A stretch of DNA of 64,000 bases from positions 78,249,668 through 78,313,667 of the forward strand of contig OY804576.1 of the NCBI GenBank assembly GCA_963680875.1, read 5' to 3'. Every line of letters begins with the position of its first letter. Within the stretch, counting starts at the first letter, position 1. Both the position numbers and the translations under genes were made by a program. This document shows positions 34,656 to 45,589 of this stretch, in pieces. The notes below the pieces were generated by a model, which made no database searches, had not been told where the DNA came from, and worked only from the letters and a program-made list of their open reading frames with translations. The stretch is from Bathymodiolus brooksi. Lineage: Eukaryota; Mollusca; Bivalvia; Mytilida; Modiolidae.

Positions 34656-35793
34656 ATATATTTAGAACAAAAACCAAACTAGATTTTATTTTCTTAATTT
34701 AAAAACCTCACGAAACCATATTTTCCTTAGCCCTTACAGATTAATTATGCTAATTGCTAAAACTGTCATATGTGGCGGAATATTTTGACAAACAGGCTTC
34801 CTTTTACCATGCCAGGAGCATTTCTAACGATGATTATTTTTTTCTAGTTTGCAAAGTAGACGGAAATTACACGGAGAATGATGACGGTAGATTAGGTACA
34901 TACGTCTGAACATTTAATCTAACAGTGTAATAATAAGTTTTTGAGCTGACAATTTTTGTTATTGTCCATCGACCAGATTTTATCTCATACCATTGATACA
35001 CTGCATCAACATATGTATTAATACATGAATCAATACATATTTCTGTCAACATTAAAATATATTTTACAATTTTAAAAAATAGTATAAATTGTTTTCAAAA
35101 TATTTCTATTAATGCAACATTCACAAGATGAGATTTTGGGACATGTATATGACTTTTATAATTCTATAAGAGAGAGCCAATGGCATTAACCATCATTTAG
35201 CTATGGTATATTACACAAGGTCATAGAAAGACATGATAGGGAAGCAACAGTCAACAATAAACAAAAGTGTCAATACGATTTCTGGTCATATGTACTGATT
35301 ATCTCAGAAACCTCCCGAATGAATTAAGAACTTTTAAGAAAAATGCATATGCTATAATAAATACAGTGAACTTTTCAATGTGGTCAAAGTCATACATCAA
35401 GATGACATGTGTCACTTGCAGGAAATCATCTTCTCATAGTCAATGGCCATATGTATTTAAGGTTTGCGTGGTTCCCTTGCCATAGACCATTAATAATTTC
35501 GTGGTCAACACGGAAGATAAATCAAAAATTTATGGACTAGTCATGTTGTATATTCTAACTGAATAGAAGATCAACAGGCGGAACATTATTTCAACTTAAT
35601 TTTCACTTCACATGATGTATACTAATATGCGATTCGCGAAAGTCTCACAGAAAATTATAGACTCACTGCAAATTTTGAAAAAATTAAATGCTTATAATTT
35701 CATAAAAAGCACAACTGTGTTAAAACGATATTTTTTAGGAACATCAGGTTTGTATTTGTTTTAAAATATTCACATGCTGGTAGTGGACATGTG

Positions 35794-35851
35794 CAATCAG
35801 GACACGCTAGGTATTCGATTGTAAAATTAGAACCTTAGCGTGTCCTGACTG
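35794..35851. repeat. short inverted repeat
   Basis: Arms CAATCAGGACACGCTAGGT (35794-35812) and ACCTTAGCGTGTCCTGACTG (35832-35851) pair with one mismatch and a bulge. The loop is about 19 bases and no ORF is present. Confidence 0.75.
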
Positions 35852-35869
35852 TCCTGTTGATGACCTTCG

Positions 35870-35912
35870 GTTTTTGTTTTTGTTTTTGTTTTTGTTTTTG
35901 TTTTTTTTTTCC
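35870..35912. repeat. (TTTTTG)n simple repeat
   Basis: Runs of TTTTTG and T. A similar T/G-rich tract lies at 53695-53757. Confidence 0.85.
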
Positions 35913-35939
35913 CTCGCAAAGATTTTTAGCAAGCTTTGG

Positions 35940-36020
35940 AGAAAAGTTTATATTTTAACCGCATGAAGGTTATTCCAGAAACGTGTCTTGCCATTAAATA
36001 AGATACCCACGTTTTTATAT
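35940..36020 (+). mobile_element. C-tail terminus
   Basis: CATGAAGGTTATTCCAGAAA, CGTGTCTTGCCATTAAATAA and GATACCCACGTTTTTAT. Confidence 0.75.
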
Positions 36021-36837
36021 ATTTGTATGAAATGTATTCTTCTATTCAAACAGTCACTCAGTCACTGCATGTACAATACTACAGCTGTATGTATCAATAA
36101 TCTGTTCAGAATATTTATAATTGTACTAAAGAATAGTGCAAACATATTGAGCACTGTTTTATTTGCTCAATGTCAAGTGTGTTAAGGGTATAGGTTACAA
36201 ACAAAGCTGCTTTATTAGCAAATAAAAGAGTACTTAATACGCTATTATTGATACAAACAACACAATCAGGTGGTATGCGAAGTATCATTGAAAAGAACCA
36301 GACACCACAACAAAAGAAAAATATTCCTAATTCATTATCCAAGATGAGTGTATGGTTGTTTTGTTGTTTATCTATAAGCTTATCTGTCTGTAATCGGACT
36401 TGTCAAGGAGACTGTAAACTGACCATAATTTATTATACATCACAGAAATAGTTGGTTCGGATTGTATAAACTGCATACGTGATATTTATTTTCGTAAATA
36501 AGGGTGAAAAATGGAATGTTTTGCAATCTATAGAAAATATTTATTATGATAAAATTGTTTTTTAATAACAGAATTATAGCTAAGTTTCAGAAAGTATGTA
36601 CTTAAAAAATTCAAAGTTTAAGAAAATATTTTGTTATTTTCATTTTAGAGTGTATAAAATTTATTTTGGCATTTGAGATACATGTATTATTCTCTGGTTT
36701 TGGAAGAAATATCAACATACGTATTACATTGATTAACTGGTTGACCGTTACGAAATATCCATATCTCAAATGTCCATAGATATTTTCCCTTTTTCGGTTT
36801 TCTTTCTTCTATCACCGACAAGACTTTCAACAAACTT

Positions 36838-37325
36838 GACCATATGAATAACACGGCGGGTGTCATAAATATCAGGGGCGGATCCAGGGGGCGCACCCGG
36901 CGCACGCCCCCCTAAAATTGGAAAAAAAAAGATTTTTTGGCGTAAAATCGTGATTTTTCACACGAAATACCCCAAATATTTTCGCGCCTCCCTCCGCTCG
37001 GCGCAATTTTTTTAAGTGCGCCCCCCCAACTTGAAATCTTGGATCCGCCCCTGAATATATACTTATTTATAGGAACTTCCAAACTCTTTTTTTACCCCTT
37101 TGAAAATTAGGTTTAATATGAACGAATTGTATTTATTCTAACACATTTAAAGTAATGATTCTTTTGTTAAGGGTCTGTGTTGCTCATCTTTTAGTATGTT
37201 GTGTTGTATGGCTTTTATATCATTTGTTTTATCGTCCTGTGTCTTGTATGTCCATTGTTGCCAGTGTCTCCGGATTGTCCATTCTCGATTGCCCCTTCTG
37301 TTTTCTTTGAAGTCTATTTAGTTAG
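36838..37325 (+). mobile_element. B-tail copy split by a hAT-like element
   Basis: AACACGGCGGGTGTCATAAA (B-tail start) precedes the insertion. After it come GGGTCTGTGTTGCTCATC, CCAGTGTCTCCGGATTGTCC and GATTGCCCCTTCTGTTTTC. Confidence 0.7.
36873..37053. mobile_element. hAT-like MITE, CAGGGGCGGATCCA termini
   Basis: Perfect inverted ends CAGGGGCGGATCCA and TGGATCCGCCCCTG, 181 bp apart, with longer imperfect pairing (GGGGGCGCAC / GTGCGCCCCCCC). The interior is non-coding. Only AATAT is shared by the two flanks, so an 8-bp duplication is not clear. Confidence 0.82.
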
Positions 37326-37904
37326 TTTCAATGTCAATAAACTAAGGTAATGACATACTTAAGCAAAGCTGCATGCATAAAAGTGATAACCCTAATACAA
37401 AATCCTAACGATTAAAAATAGGACAACATCGCGAACACGAATTCCTACAAATTTATGAAATCCGATCATGTGCTCCAGACGTGTATGCTACTCTGGTTCA
37501 ACTACAATAGCACCTACTGTGAAATTCAAATTTCCAAACAAACATATAATAAATTAAATCAAATTATAAAAACGTGTTCATGGAAGAGCTCCGAATAAGC
37601 TTACAGCAGATATCAAATCAACCGAAGTGAAAAAAGCGTGTGCTAATTTGGATGTTAAATTCACATCCACGTCCTTACCATGGATATAAGGTATATATCA
37701 ATAGCCAGTGAAGTTTAGGGAATACATAGGTTATTTCATCCCAATAGAATATTCAACCTCTAACTATAACAAATATCTAACAAAATACAGTAAATTATCT
37801 AATGAACAAAACCTTAGCATACCCCCATTAAATTGGGTTTTTTTTCTTTTCTGAACAATTCCAATTCTACAAACGAAGATTAAACAGAGATAAGGTTTGG
37901 TTTG

Positions 37905-38010
37905 GGTTTATGGTGTTTAATGCCACTCTCAACAATATTCTAGTTATATCTTGGTGGTCAGTTTTATTGGTGGAGAAAACCGGAGAAAACCACCGTCCTG
38001 TCGCAAGTTA
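37905..38010 (-). mobile_element. SINE-1, 5'-truncated
   Basis: GGTTTATGGTGTTTAATGCC, CTCAACAATATTCTAGTTAT, TTTTATTGGTGGAGAAAACC and CACCGTCCTGTCGCAAGTTA. Confidence 0.82.
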
Positions 38011-38639
38011 AAGTAGTTAAGAAGACATCATTTCTTGTATTTTTAGAAACGTACCAAACGTGTATGATTCATGCTCTTTAATAATAGTTTCTGAAGACAA
38101 TTATCAGCCTGCTAATAAGCTTTCTTGAGTGAAACAATGACAGTAATACATTTTTGTCACGCAAGTGTCTCACGAATGGTACATTATAATTGCTGTTAGC
38201 GATTGGTTTTTGATCGCTGAGAACTAAAAGATAAATCAAATGCTGACATAAGACAATTTACTTACTGCTGAAAGTTTAGGACCGTGCATAAAAGTGTAAA
38301 TTTTACGTCTAAAAGCAATGAATGACATGATAGAATAAAACGTTGATGTCAACAATCCCATCAAACATAAAAACCAGCAACTTCTCTTGAAACTGTGTGC
38401 GTGGGTGTGCGCGTTTGTTCGGAAAACAACAAAACCAGCAACTTGTGTAGCTCACTGTAGTGTGTGGGTGTACATGCGTTTATTTGGAAATAAATGTTGA
38501 TGCATTTATCACCATTACTTTAAATTTGATAGAATAAACACAATTCGTTAAATATTTAACCTAATTTTCGAAAGCGTAAGGAGAGAGTTTGGAAGATTTA
38601 GATTTGTTTTCATATAAAAAAAAAATATTAACAGGCACA

Positions 38640-38730
38640 ATGTATATCTAGTTTAGTTCACACAAGCAGTTTCTGGAATAACCTTTATCAGGGTCGATCA
38701 AAGTCAAAAGACTGGAATGACAATTTGGTT
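38640..38730 (-). mobile_element. C-tail terminus
   Basis: AAGCAGTTTCTGGAATAACC, TTTATCAGGGTCGATCAAAG and AAAAGACTGGAATGAC, degenerate. Confidence 0.6.
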
Positions 38731-38874
38731 GAAAGTCAATTTAGCATGTCAAAATAATTTTCAGCAGTTTTCCGTTATATATTGACTACCAGACTAATTG
38801 GGAGTGGGGTGGGGGGGGGAGGGTGAAGCTCGGACAGATATAATGAACTGACCACTGAAATTCTCGGCTTTGGA

Positions 38875-39095
38875 TATATATGTAGATATCAAAATTAACG
38901 CGCACGACGCGCATCCGGAACAACCCTCATCAGGTACCCGCAAAGCCAAAATAATTGAACGCCAAATAGTTTCAAAGTCAATGGTAAATGTCTGGAAACA
39001 TTTGATTTGGATAATGGGGCTCGAACCCACGTTAAACTTGTGTTTAAAAGTCAACGACCTAAGCCACACGGTCATACAGGCCCCTTATATCAGTA
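38875..39095 (-). mobile_element. SINE-3: tRNA-like head joined to a C-tail
   Basis: On the minus strand the head reads GGCCTGTATGACCGTGTGGC, then GTGGGTTCGAGCCCCATTAT with a canonical B box. The 3' half is GTACCTGATGAGGGTTGTTC, then GGATGCGCGTCGTGCGCG and TGATATCTACATATATA, i.e. a C-tail. A tRNA head with a LINE-like tail is the structure of a SINE mobilised by its partner LINE. Open frames on both strands here are incidental. Confidence 0.72.
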
Positions 39096-39539
39096 AGACC
39101 AATTGGGGTTTAATTGTAACATAATCGTGAGCTCAATGCGTAACATTAATTCATAATAATGGTACTTAAAAGCTGGTAAAAGTAGAAAGATTTATTATCA
39201 CAATTGTCCATGTAATAGTAATTTTCTATGAAATATAATCAGTGTATTGAATGGTATTAAATCAAAGTATTTCTATTTAAAAATATTCATAATAGCTTCT
39301 AAAATGTTTTCAGCAATCAAAACTTGAATAATCAATTTCAGTTATGTCATTTAAGTGATTTGGTAATAAATTAAATATGGTAATCAAACGCAAGCTAAAA
39401 TAAAAGTCACTCAATTCTAGGTTAATAGTATTATCAAAGAAAAACAGCAACTAGTACTTTAATTCACAATCTTTTTATGTGTCTTTACGTTCTGAGTTTC
39501 ATGGCTTGGTGTCCGCTACGTTTCCCGTATAAAAACTAG

Positions 39540-39735
39540 ATTTGTCTCCTCTTTACCCCCAGTTGTTTGTTGGAGGCCTCATGTATTATTTACGTTATTT
39601 GTGTTTATTTGCTCATAGTGGTGTCCAACACATATTGTGTTGTGTTTGTCTTCGTCTTGTGTACCCTAAGCTGCCAGTTTCTGTGCACTGTCCATTATTG
39701 TATTACCTCTTCGATATTCTCTAACGTTTATGTAA
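39540..39735 (+). mobile_element. B-tail copy
   Basis: CCCCAGTTGTTTGTTGGAGG, CATGTATTATTTACGTTATT, GGTGTCCAACACATATTGTG and CGATATTCTCTAACGTTTAT. Confidence 0.88.
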
Positions 39736-39739
39736 GGCA

Positions 39740-40970
39740 CAATGGACACATTCAATGACTGTGGTAGAAGGCTCATGGTTTGTGTTTTATAAGAAAAGTT
39801 TAAAAAATGCCATATTTCTAACTGTATTGATTTCTTATTTGCATTCTTTTCATTTGATTAACTTTAATAGCCCCGTAAATACGTACTGTCTTGAAATAAA
39901 TAATTATTCTTCTAAATATTACATCATGAGATCCCATGTAAGCACCATCTGTTTGTGTTTTCAAACTCTTAATTTTTAAGCCTGTAATTAATATAATATT
40001 CCAATATATTTGGTCTGAATATTGTATATTGTAGTAATACGTCTTATTTTATTTCTCGTTAAGATACAAAAGAAACCAGTAGATTGGGAATCATTAAATC
40101 ATCATTAATGTCATTTTATGGAACAAATATTCTTTCATGTCTGATTTCTTGTAAGAAACATAAAATGTATTGTGATATACACATTAAGCATGTCTCTTTA
40201 AACATTAATCTACATATGAAGTAAAGTGGTTGCGGATGTTCGTCTGTCTTTAGTTAGCTAGAACATTTTAATTGGGGTTTTTTAAAAGCATATTTCAGAT
40301 TTGTTTTCAAATTCTGTATTATACTTAGATAACTGGAAATCTCGAAAATTGTATAATTTTATCATTTTTTTGTAGTAAGATGATACAAATCAAAACAGAG
40401 AAACAAAAACTCAATGAACGAAATTTAGACAATGAGCTCTGCAGGGTGTGCATATTCCGCTTCATTAATATTAAGTCCTGGTTTTAATTTTAAATCGGTT
40501 GAGGTATAAATATCATAATTGAAATGTGTCTGCATCGGGTTGAAACTATTAGATTCTTCCCTGATGCGCTATAAGAAATTTTGAAATATCTTCACATATT
40601 TTGACCAATGTTTCATGGAGTCTTATACGTGGCGGACAGAAAGAGACCATTTACAAATGCTCTAAATGTGTAAACGCTATATCATGGAACGACAAATTCT
40701 TATTCTGGCAGCCAATAATTAAAGAGGTTACGTTGTTGGACATAAGAAGCAACATGTGTCCGTGCTTAGATTCTGTTGGTTTCGCAGGGATGAAATCGTA
40801 AAATATTAAACCAATTTTAATTGACATGTATCCATTTAAAATTGTCTCCATGTACAAAAAAAGATTAAATCGCCCTTGTCCTTGTTGCTTATTTATTTAA
40901 TAATTGATCATAACTGAGCCCTAGTTATAGAATTATCAACGATGGAAACATTTCTTGTGAAATATTGCAA
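39740..40970. other. no recognised feature
   Basis: AT-rich. A 66-codon frame at 40601-40801 has a CSKC pair and several Trp, but no family resemblance or splice context that I can support. Confidence 0.45.
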
Positions 40971-40974
40971 GCAG

Positions 40975-41130
40975 TCAAATAAGGGTAATAACAAAATTAC
41001 CGAACTCCGAACAATCTTACAAAGGGAAAGTCAAAACTCATAAGTATATAAACAGGCAAAATCAGTCAACAACCGGAAAACTGTGAAAACCGTAATGACC
41101 CTGACTTGGTACAGGCATTTCTAAAGAAAG
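40975..41130 (-). mobile_element. E-tail copy
   Basis: AAATAAGGGTAATAACAAAA, CCGAACTCCGAACAATCTTA, GGGAAAGTCAAAACTCATAA and GACTTGGTACAGGCATTTCT. Confidence 0.88.
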
Positions 41131-41250
41131 TAGTATTTCAAATCAAAACACGCAAATTATGCATTAAGATCATCAATAACATACAATGTAGACATTAAAA
41201 AACTATCTATGACTTATTAATTACGACAAGTGATACATGACAAATTTAAT

Positions 41251-41512
41251 AAAGCACGTTGATTTAAAAGAGCAATGACTGTAATGGGGCTAAACTAGAT
41301 ATTTCTTGTGTTGTTGAAAGTGAGTGAGTGACCTATTAAAGCACGTTGATTTAAAAGAACAATGACTGTAATGAGGTCTAAACTGGACATTTCTTGTGTT
41401 GTTGAAAGTGAGTGAGTGACCTATTAAATCACGTTGATTTAAAAGAGCAATGACTGTAATGGGGCTAAACTAGACATGTATCTTCTTATTAAAAGTGAGT
41501 GGGTGGTTGTTG
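41251..41512. repeat. 87-88-bp tandem, three copies
   Basis: GCACGTTGATTTAAAAGAGC with GCAATGACTGTAATGGGGC and GTTGAAAGTGAGTGAGTGAC repeats at 41251, 41338 and 41426. It abuts the 3' end of the SINE-2 copy, whose tail also has GAGTG repeats. Confidence 0.88.
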
Positions 41513-41990
41513 TATAACGACAAATGAGCTATTGTACAGCTATATCATGGCGAGAACAAGCTAATTCGATGAGATAATGATGATGGCCGACTTGTACGAG
41601 ACCAACACGCCCAGCATGACTCCTACAATGCTAACCCACTGAAACAAACAGTCCACGGGTAGACATTTCGCTCCACTCGGACACATTATCCTGATTCAGA
41701 GCCGCCAGTTTTTGATTTTACTCCTCAATGTTGTATGTTTTTCTAAGCTTGTTTTCGAATCCCTTTATTTATTTGTATTGTATCATATTGAAATTTATCT
41801 TATTGTACTATATTTATTAATTAATAAAATATGCTTAATTTAGATTAATGTTGCATGCATAACGGAGAAGCAGCAAAACCCAATTTTAAAATCTTTGATT
41901 TGATCTGGACATGAACTCACGATCTACTGAGCTCGAGGCGAGTACGCTAACCATTACACTACCGATGTGGTCTGTTGTTGAAATAGTCCT
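41513..41990 (-). mobile_element. SINE-2 copy with an internal insertion
   Basis: Minus-strand parts: TGAACTCACGATCTACTGAG with ACCATTACACTACCGATG (head) and AACAGTCCACGGGTAGACAT with GACACATTATCCTGATTCAG (body). About 140 bases of unrelated AT-rich sequence (about 41715-41850) separate head from body. Confidence 0.75.
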
Positions 41991-42092
41991 GATGAATTTC
42001 TCAAACTAATGTGTTTCAGATAATTGTTTTCTAGAAACGATGGTCATATTTGATTGTCAAACTGGAATTTCTTAGTCTCTTCGTAATTTTGA

Positions 42093-42205
42093 TTACATAA
42101 TTAGTAATGTGTTGAATCAAATTACGGTTCGTACGAAACATTGTTGACATTACATAATTGGTAATGTGTTGAATCAAATTACGGTTCGTACGAAACATTG
42201 TTCAC
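42093..42205. repeat. 57-bp tandem duplication
   Basis: ACATAATTAGTAATGTGTTG / ACATAATTGGTAATGTGTTG with AATCAAATTACGGTTCGTAC twice in tandem, almost identical. Confidence 0.92.
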
Positions 42206-42416
42206 CAATACACACGGTAAGAGCTTGGTCCATCTTCTTAGAAAATCAAAACAATGTGAACGATAACTGCTTAGACACGTAATAATATTGTGTAATATGT
42301 AGAACATCTTGGATATATATATCAGATCAAGGTAAATTAACCAATGAAAGGGAATAATACCAAAACAATACAACAATATTCTTCTCAAGTTGCGATCGGT
42401 AACATCAAGGATTTAA

Positions 42417-42615
42417 AGAGAAGAGTTTGAAGATACCAAAGGTGTAATCAGAATCCGTATGTCGAAGAAGAACAGACAACACAATGGCCAAAAGAAAAAG
42501 GATAAAAGGACAAACAACAATCTACAAAACATACATATAAGATTAAAGATAGAGATACACGAACCCCACTAAAAACCGGGAGTGAACTTAGGTGCTCCGG
42601 AAGGGTAAGCAGATT
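42417..42615 (-). mobile_element. A-tail copy
   Basis: AGAGTTTGAAGATACCAAAG, GTGTAATCAGAATCCGTATG, ACACGAACCCCACTAAAAAC and GGTGCTCCGGAAGGGTAAGC. Confidence 0.88.
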
Positions 42616-42751
42616 TAAAAACAAGCACGAGCCTGTATGAAACACAACAACCCAGTAACATGTGTTCCACAATATACATATATTTAGCATTATTTGTTGT
42701 ATCTCAGTGCAGGCATTTTACAAAACAAATCAGCACCCTGCATAAACATTA

Positions 42752-42867
42752 TTTATTTGGAACACACTTAATGGTGGTCTGTCATTTGTGATTAGTATAT
42801 ACACGAGCGCTATAGAAAAATAAATAATCACAACTGACAGACCACCATTAAGTGTGTTCCAAATAAA
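42752..42867. mobile_element. fold-back element, 43-bp arms
   Basis: Arms 42752-42794 and 42825-42867 pair with one mismatch (TTTGGAACACACTTAATGG / CCATTAAGTGTGTTCCAAA). The spacer is about 30 bp. No coding potential; likely a small palindromic MITE. Confidence 0.8.
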
Positions 42868-43074
42868 GTATTTATAGATAGAGGGACTTATTTGTTTTGT
42901 AAATAAGATCATAAAAATAAATAATATATTTCCATTATCTGTCAATTTCAATAAACAAAGCTTATTATATTGTATGTTGTTATCTTGTTATTAATGATTT
43001 ATTTTTATTTTTGCTTATAAATCAAAGATTCAGATTGTCAATTAGGATCAGGAAGATGGACCGAGGTAGAATGG

Positions 43075-43325
43075 AATGTGTGTATTGAACCCCTTTTTCA
43101 ATATTTCAGTACTATGGTGAGGTCAGCTGTATTGGTGAGGGGAATCATAGTATGCATAAGTAAACATCTGCCTGTCCAAAGTCACTGACAGTCTCTATCG
43201 AACTGAGTTTTATTGAGTAGCTACTGGTTGGAATCAAATTCACGACTTTTATCAGTCATGAACGCTGATTTAAGTTGGTACAATATGTAGAATCATACCC
43301 AACAGCCATACGTTCGCAAACACGA
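43075..43325 (-). mobile_element. SINE-1, old diverged copy
   Basis: CAATATTTCAGTACTATGG, TCAGCTGTATTGGTGAGGGG, TCCAAAGTCACTGACAG and CATACGTTCGCAAACACGAC keep the SINE-1 order from tail to head. Confidence 0.6.
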
Positions 43326-43485
43326 CGGTCCTTTAATGAATCGCGTATATATATATGAAAAAATGAAGCTAACATATCAGACTATAGTATTGTTTTTTCT
43401 GGTTGACAGATTTAGGTAGTTTGTCGTAACAACATGCAATATGAGTTCCAAAATAATTGCTTAATTTCAAGAATATAGTGGATTA

Positions 43486-44333
43486 TGGTTCATGGTGTTT
43501 AACGCCACTCTCACAATATTTCAGTTATATCGCCCGAGACCAACCAAGTCACTGTGCTATCTGACACTGATGCGACCACTAACAGAGTATTCAGCAGTCA
43601 TATGGGATCCTCATACAGTAGAGAACATCAGCAAACTGGAGATGATTCAACGTAGAGATGGTCTACGCTGACTACCAAACAACCAGCAGTGTTTCAACTA
43701 TGCTAAGTCAACTCCAATAGACAACCCTACAATAACGCAGGGCCCAAGCGAAAGCGTGTATGATGTATCGTGTTGTGAACCAGCTGATCGATATTCCATC
43801 TCAGATCCTGGTACCTACCATCTCGCCCAGAGGAAATAACATAACTTTCCTGGTGCCATACGCAAGGACCCTCATCTAACAGAAATCCTTCTTCCCGGAT
43901 GGCATTCGTATCTGGAACTCTTTACCATCAGAAGCAGTCAAAGCTCCCTCTATCGACTGCTTCAAGTCCCAGATCCAGGCCACCACCATCAGACACTAGA
44001 TCTACTGGATGTTTTTAATCGCACCTTGTATATAAAATTACTTCACCTGTGCATAGTTTTCCTTGCACCACATGCGCCAGTACGATAATCCACAACAGTG
44101 GCCTGTACTTTATTGGAAGAAGATATCGTGGCGGTCAGTTTTATTGGTGGCGAAGACCGGAGTACCCGGAGAAAACCAGTTGTCACTAACAACCTATATT
44201 ACATAATGTTGTATCGAGTACATCTCGCTATGAGCGGGATTCGAACTCACAACTTTAGTGGTGATAGGCACTGATCTCACAGGTAGTTGTAAATCCAACT
44301 GCCATATGATCACGACCACGACAGCCTTTCTAG
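43486..44333 (-). mobile_element. SINE-1 split by a LINE fragment
   Basis: The tail part 43486-43532 (TTCATGGTGTTTAACGCCAC, TTTCAGTTATATCG) and the core plus tRNA head 44123-44333 (ATATCGTGGCGGTCAG, GAGCGGGATTCGAACTCACA, CATATGATCACGACCACGAC) are one SINE interrupted at ATATCG. Confidence 0.85.
43533..44122 (+). mobile_element. LINE 3' fragment with RT C-terminus, inserted in SINE-1
   Basis: Flanked by a 6-bp ATATCG duplication (43527-43532 and 44123-44128). The coding part ends at TAG 43997-43999 and has frameshifts. Recognisable pieces are YSAVIWDPHT, ISKLEMIQRR, MMYRVVNQLIDIPSQIL and SFFPDGIRIWNSLPSEAV, typical of the extreme C-terminus of CR1/Jockey-like non-LTR polymerases. About 120 bp of 3' UTR follow. 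It is strongly 5' truncated and carries no catalytic domain. Confidence 0.8.
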
Positions 44334-44859
44334 AATATATATAAAAAAATGCATAATGTATATTTAAAAGACGGAAAAGATCGTCTGTGAAATATTTGAC
44401 AAAAGATCCCATTCTGTTTTAACGACTCTATCTCTTTCATCTGGTTTGTTTTCAAAATAATAAACATAGAGATATTTCATTAGCGATCGTTAAAATGTGA
44501 TTAAGGATGTTTCGTATGTATATTCCTTTCATGCAATACATACATAACAATGTGTGATGTCTTAAAGTATCCATTTAGCTTTTATTTTTTAATAACGATG
44601 CGTGTAATGTGCATGTAACAAGTTCAAACAAAACAAAATAAGATGATCCCGGTACATGATGAATATGCTAAAAATCTGACGAGCTATCTAGAAACACTAC
44701 CTGGTCAGATATTACTATAACATGTCCATAATTAATATCTTTTGTTGTTGATTATGATGAGAACCCTTTTTATATTATCTTTTTGTTTTTCAAAATCATG
44801 GTATATCGCTTAATTAGTGTAAGTAATCGACGAATTTAATGTTTTCACACACGAGATCT

Positions 44860-44905
44860 ATTTGATTGCTACCTTCCCCTTCGGTTTTCTCTAACGTTTA
44901 TTTAA
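44860..44905 (+). mobile_element. B-tail, last ~45 bp
   Basis: GATTGCTACCTTCCCCTTCG then TTTTCTCTAACGTTTATTTA. Confidence 0.6.
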
Positions 44906-45164
44906 CACAGTACTCTAAGAATGAAAGTTACGGAATATTGTTACAGAGTTCGCTCGTCTATCTGTCCGTTCGTTACACTTTCTTGTGACATGAACTTTGA
45001 AAAGAATCGGTTTGATTTTATATTCAATTTCTATAGATGTGCAGCGAGATGTTTGGGTTTTTGAAATTGAAGTTGAACAATGGGTCTTCAACATTAAACA
45101 ATAATTCATTTGAGCTAGCAAACATAACTGTTTTGTCAGATGATGTTCGTGTCGTTCAACTGTA

Positions 45165-45380
45165 ACACGACGGGTGTCACTAGTGGAGCAGGAATTGCTA
45201 AGCATTCTGGGGCTCCTCAGTTCATCCCCGGTTTTAAGAGGGTTCGTGTTGCTCAATCTTTAGTTTTTACGTAGTATTTTGTAGATCACTGTTAGCCCTT
45301 TTTCGTGTGGCCATTGTGTAGTCTGTCCTTCTTCGATTTACGGCTTCTCTTTACCCTTTTTGGTATTTTTAAGCTTTGTG
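45165..45380 (+). mobile_element. A-tail copy
   Basis: CACGACGGGTGTCACTAGTG, GAGCAGGAATTGCTAAGCAT, GTTCATCCCCGGTTTTAAG, GTGGCCATTGTGTAGTCTG and TTTGGTATTTTTAAGC. Confidence 0.85.
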
Positions 45381-45404
45381 GAGATTTAACATTGAATCAA
45401 TAGC

Positions 45405-45585
45405 TGCATTCATCAATGACTATGTTTACTAACATCATGCCACAAGGTGAAATGACTGATATATCCAATGGCTGCATTCATTGACATCATGTCACGAGGT
45501 GCAATGACTAATAACACCAATGATCGTATTCATTGACATCATGTCACGAGGGACAACGGTTGATATCTATGTCAGACGAAAAATT
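45405..45585. repeat. 52-bp tandem, three copies
   Basis: TGCATTCATTGACATCATG, TCACGAGGTGCAATGACT and CACCAATG repeat with starts near 45432, 45484 and 45536. It follows directly on an A-tail. Confidence 0.82.
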
Positions 45586-45589
45586 TGAA

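Noticed and set aside
40601..40801. Possible zinc-binding ORF (CSKC, several Trp)
   Set aside because: A single Cys pair, no family match and no splice context.
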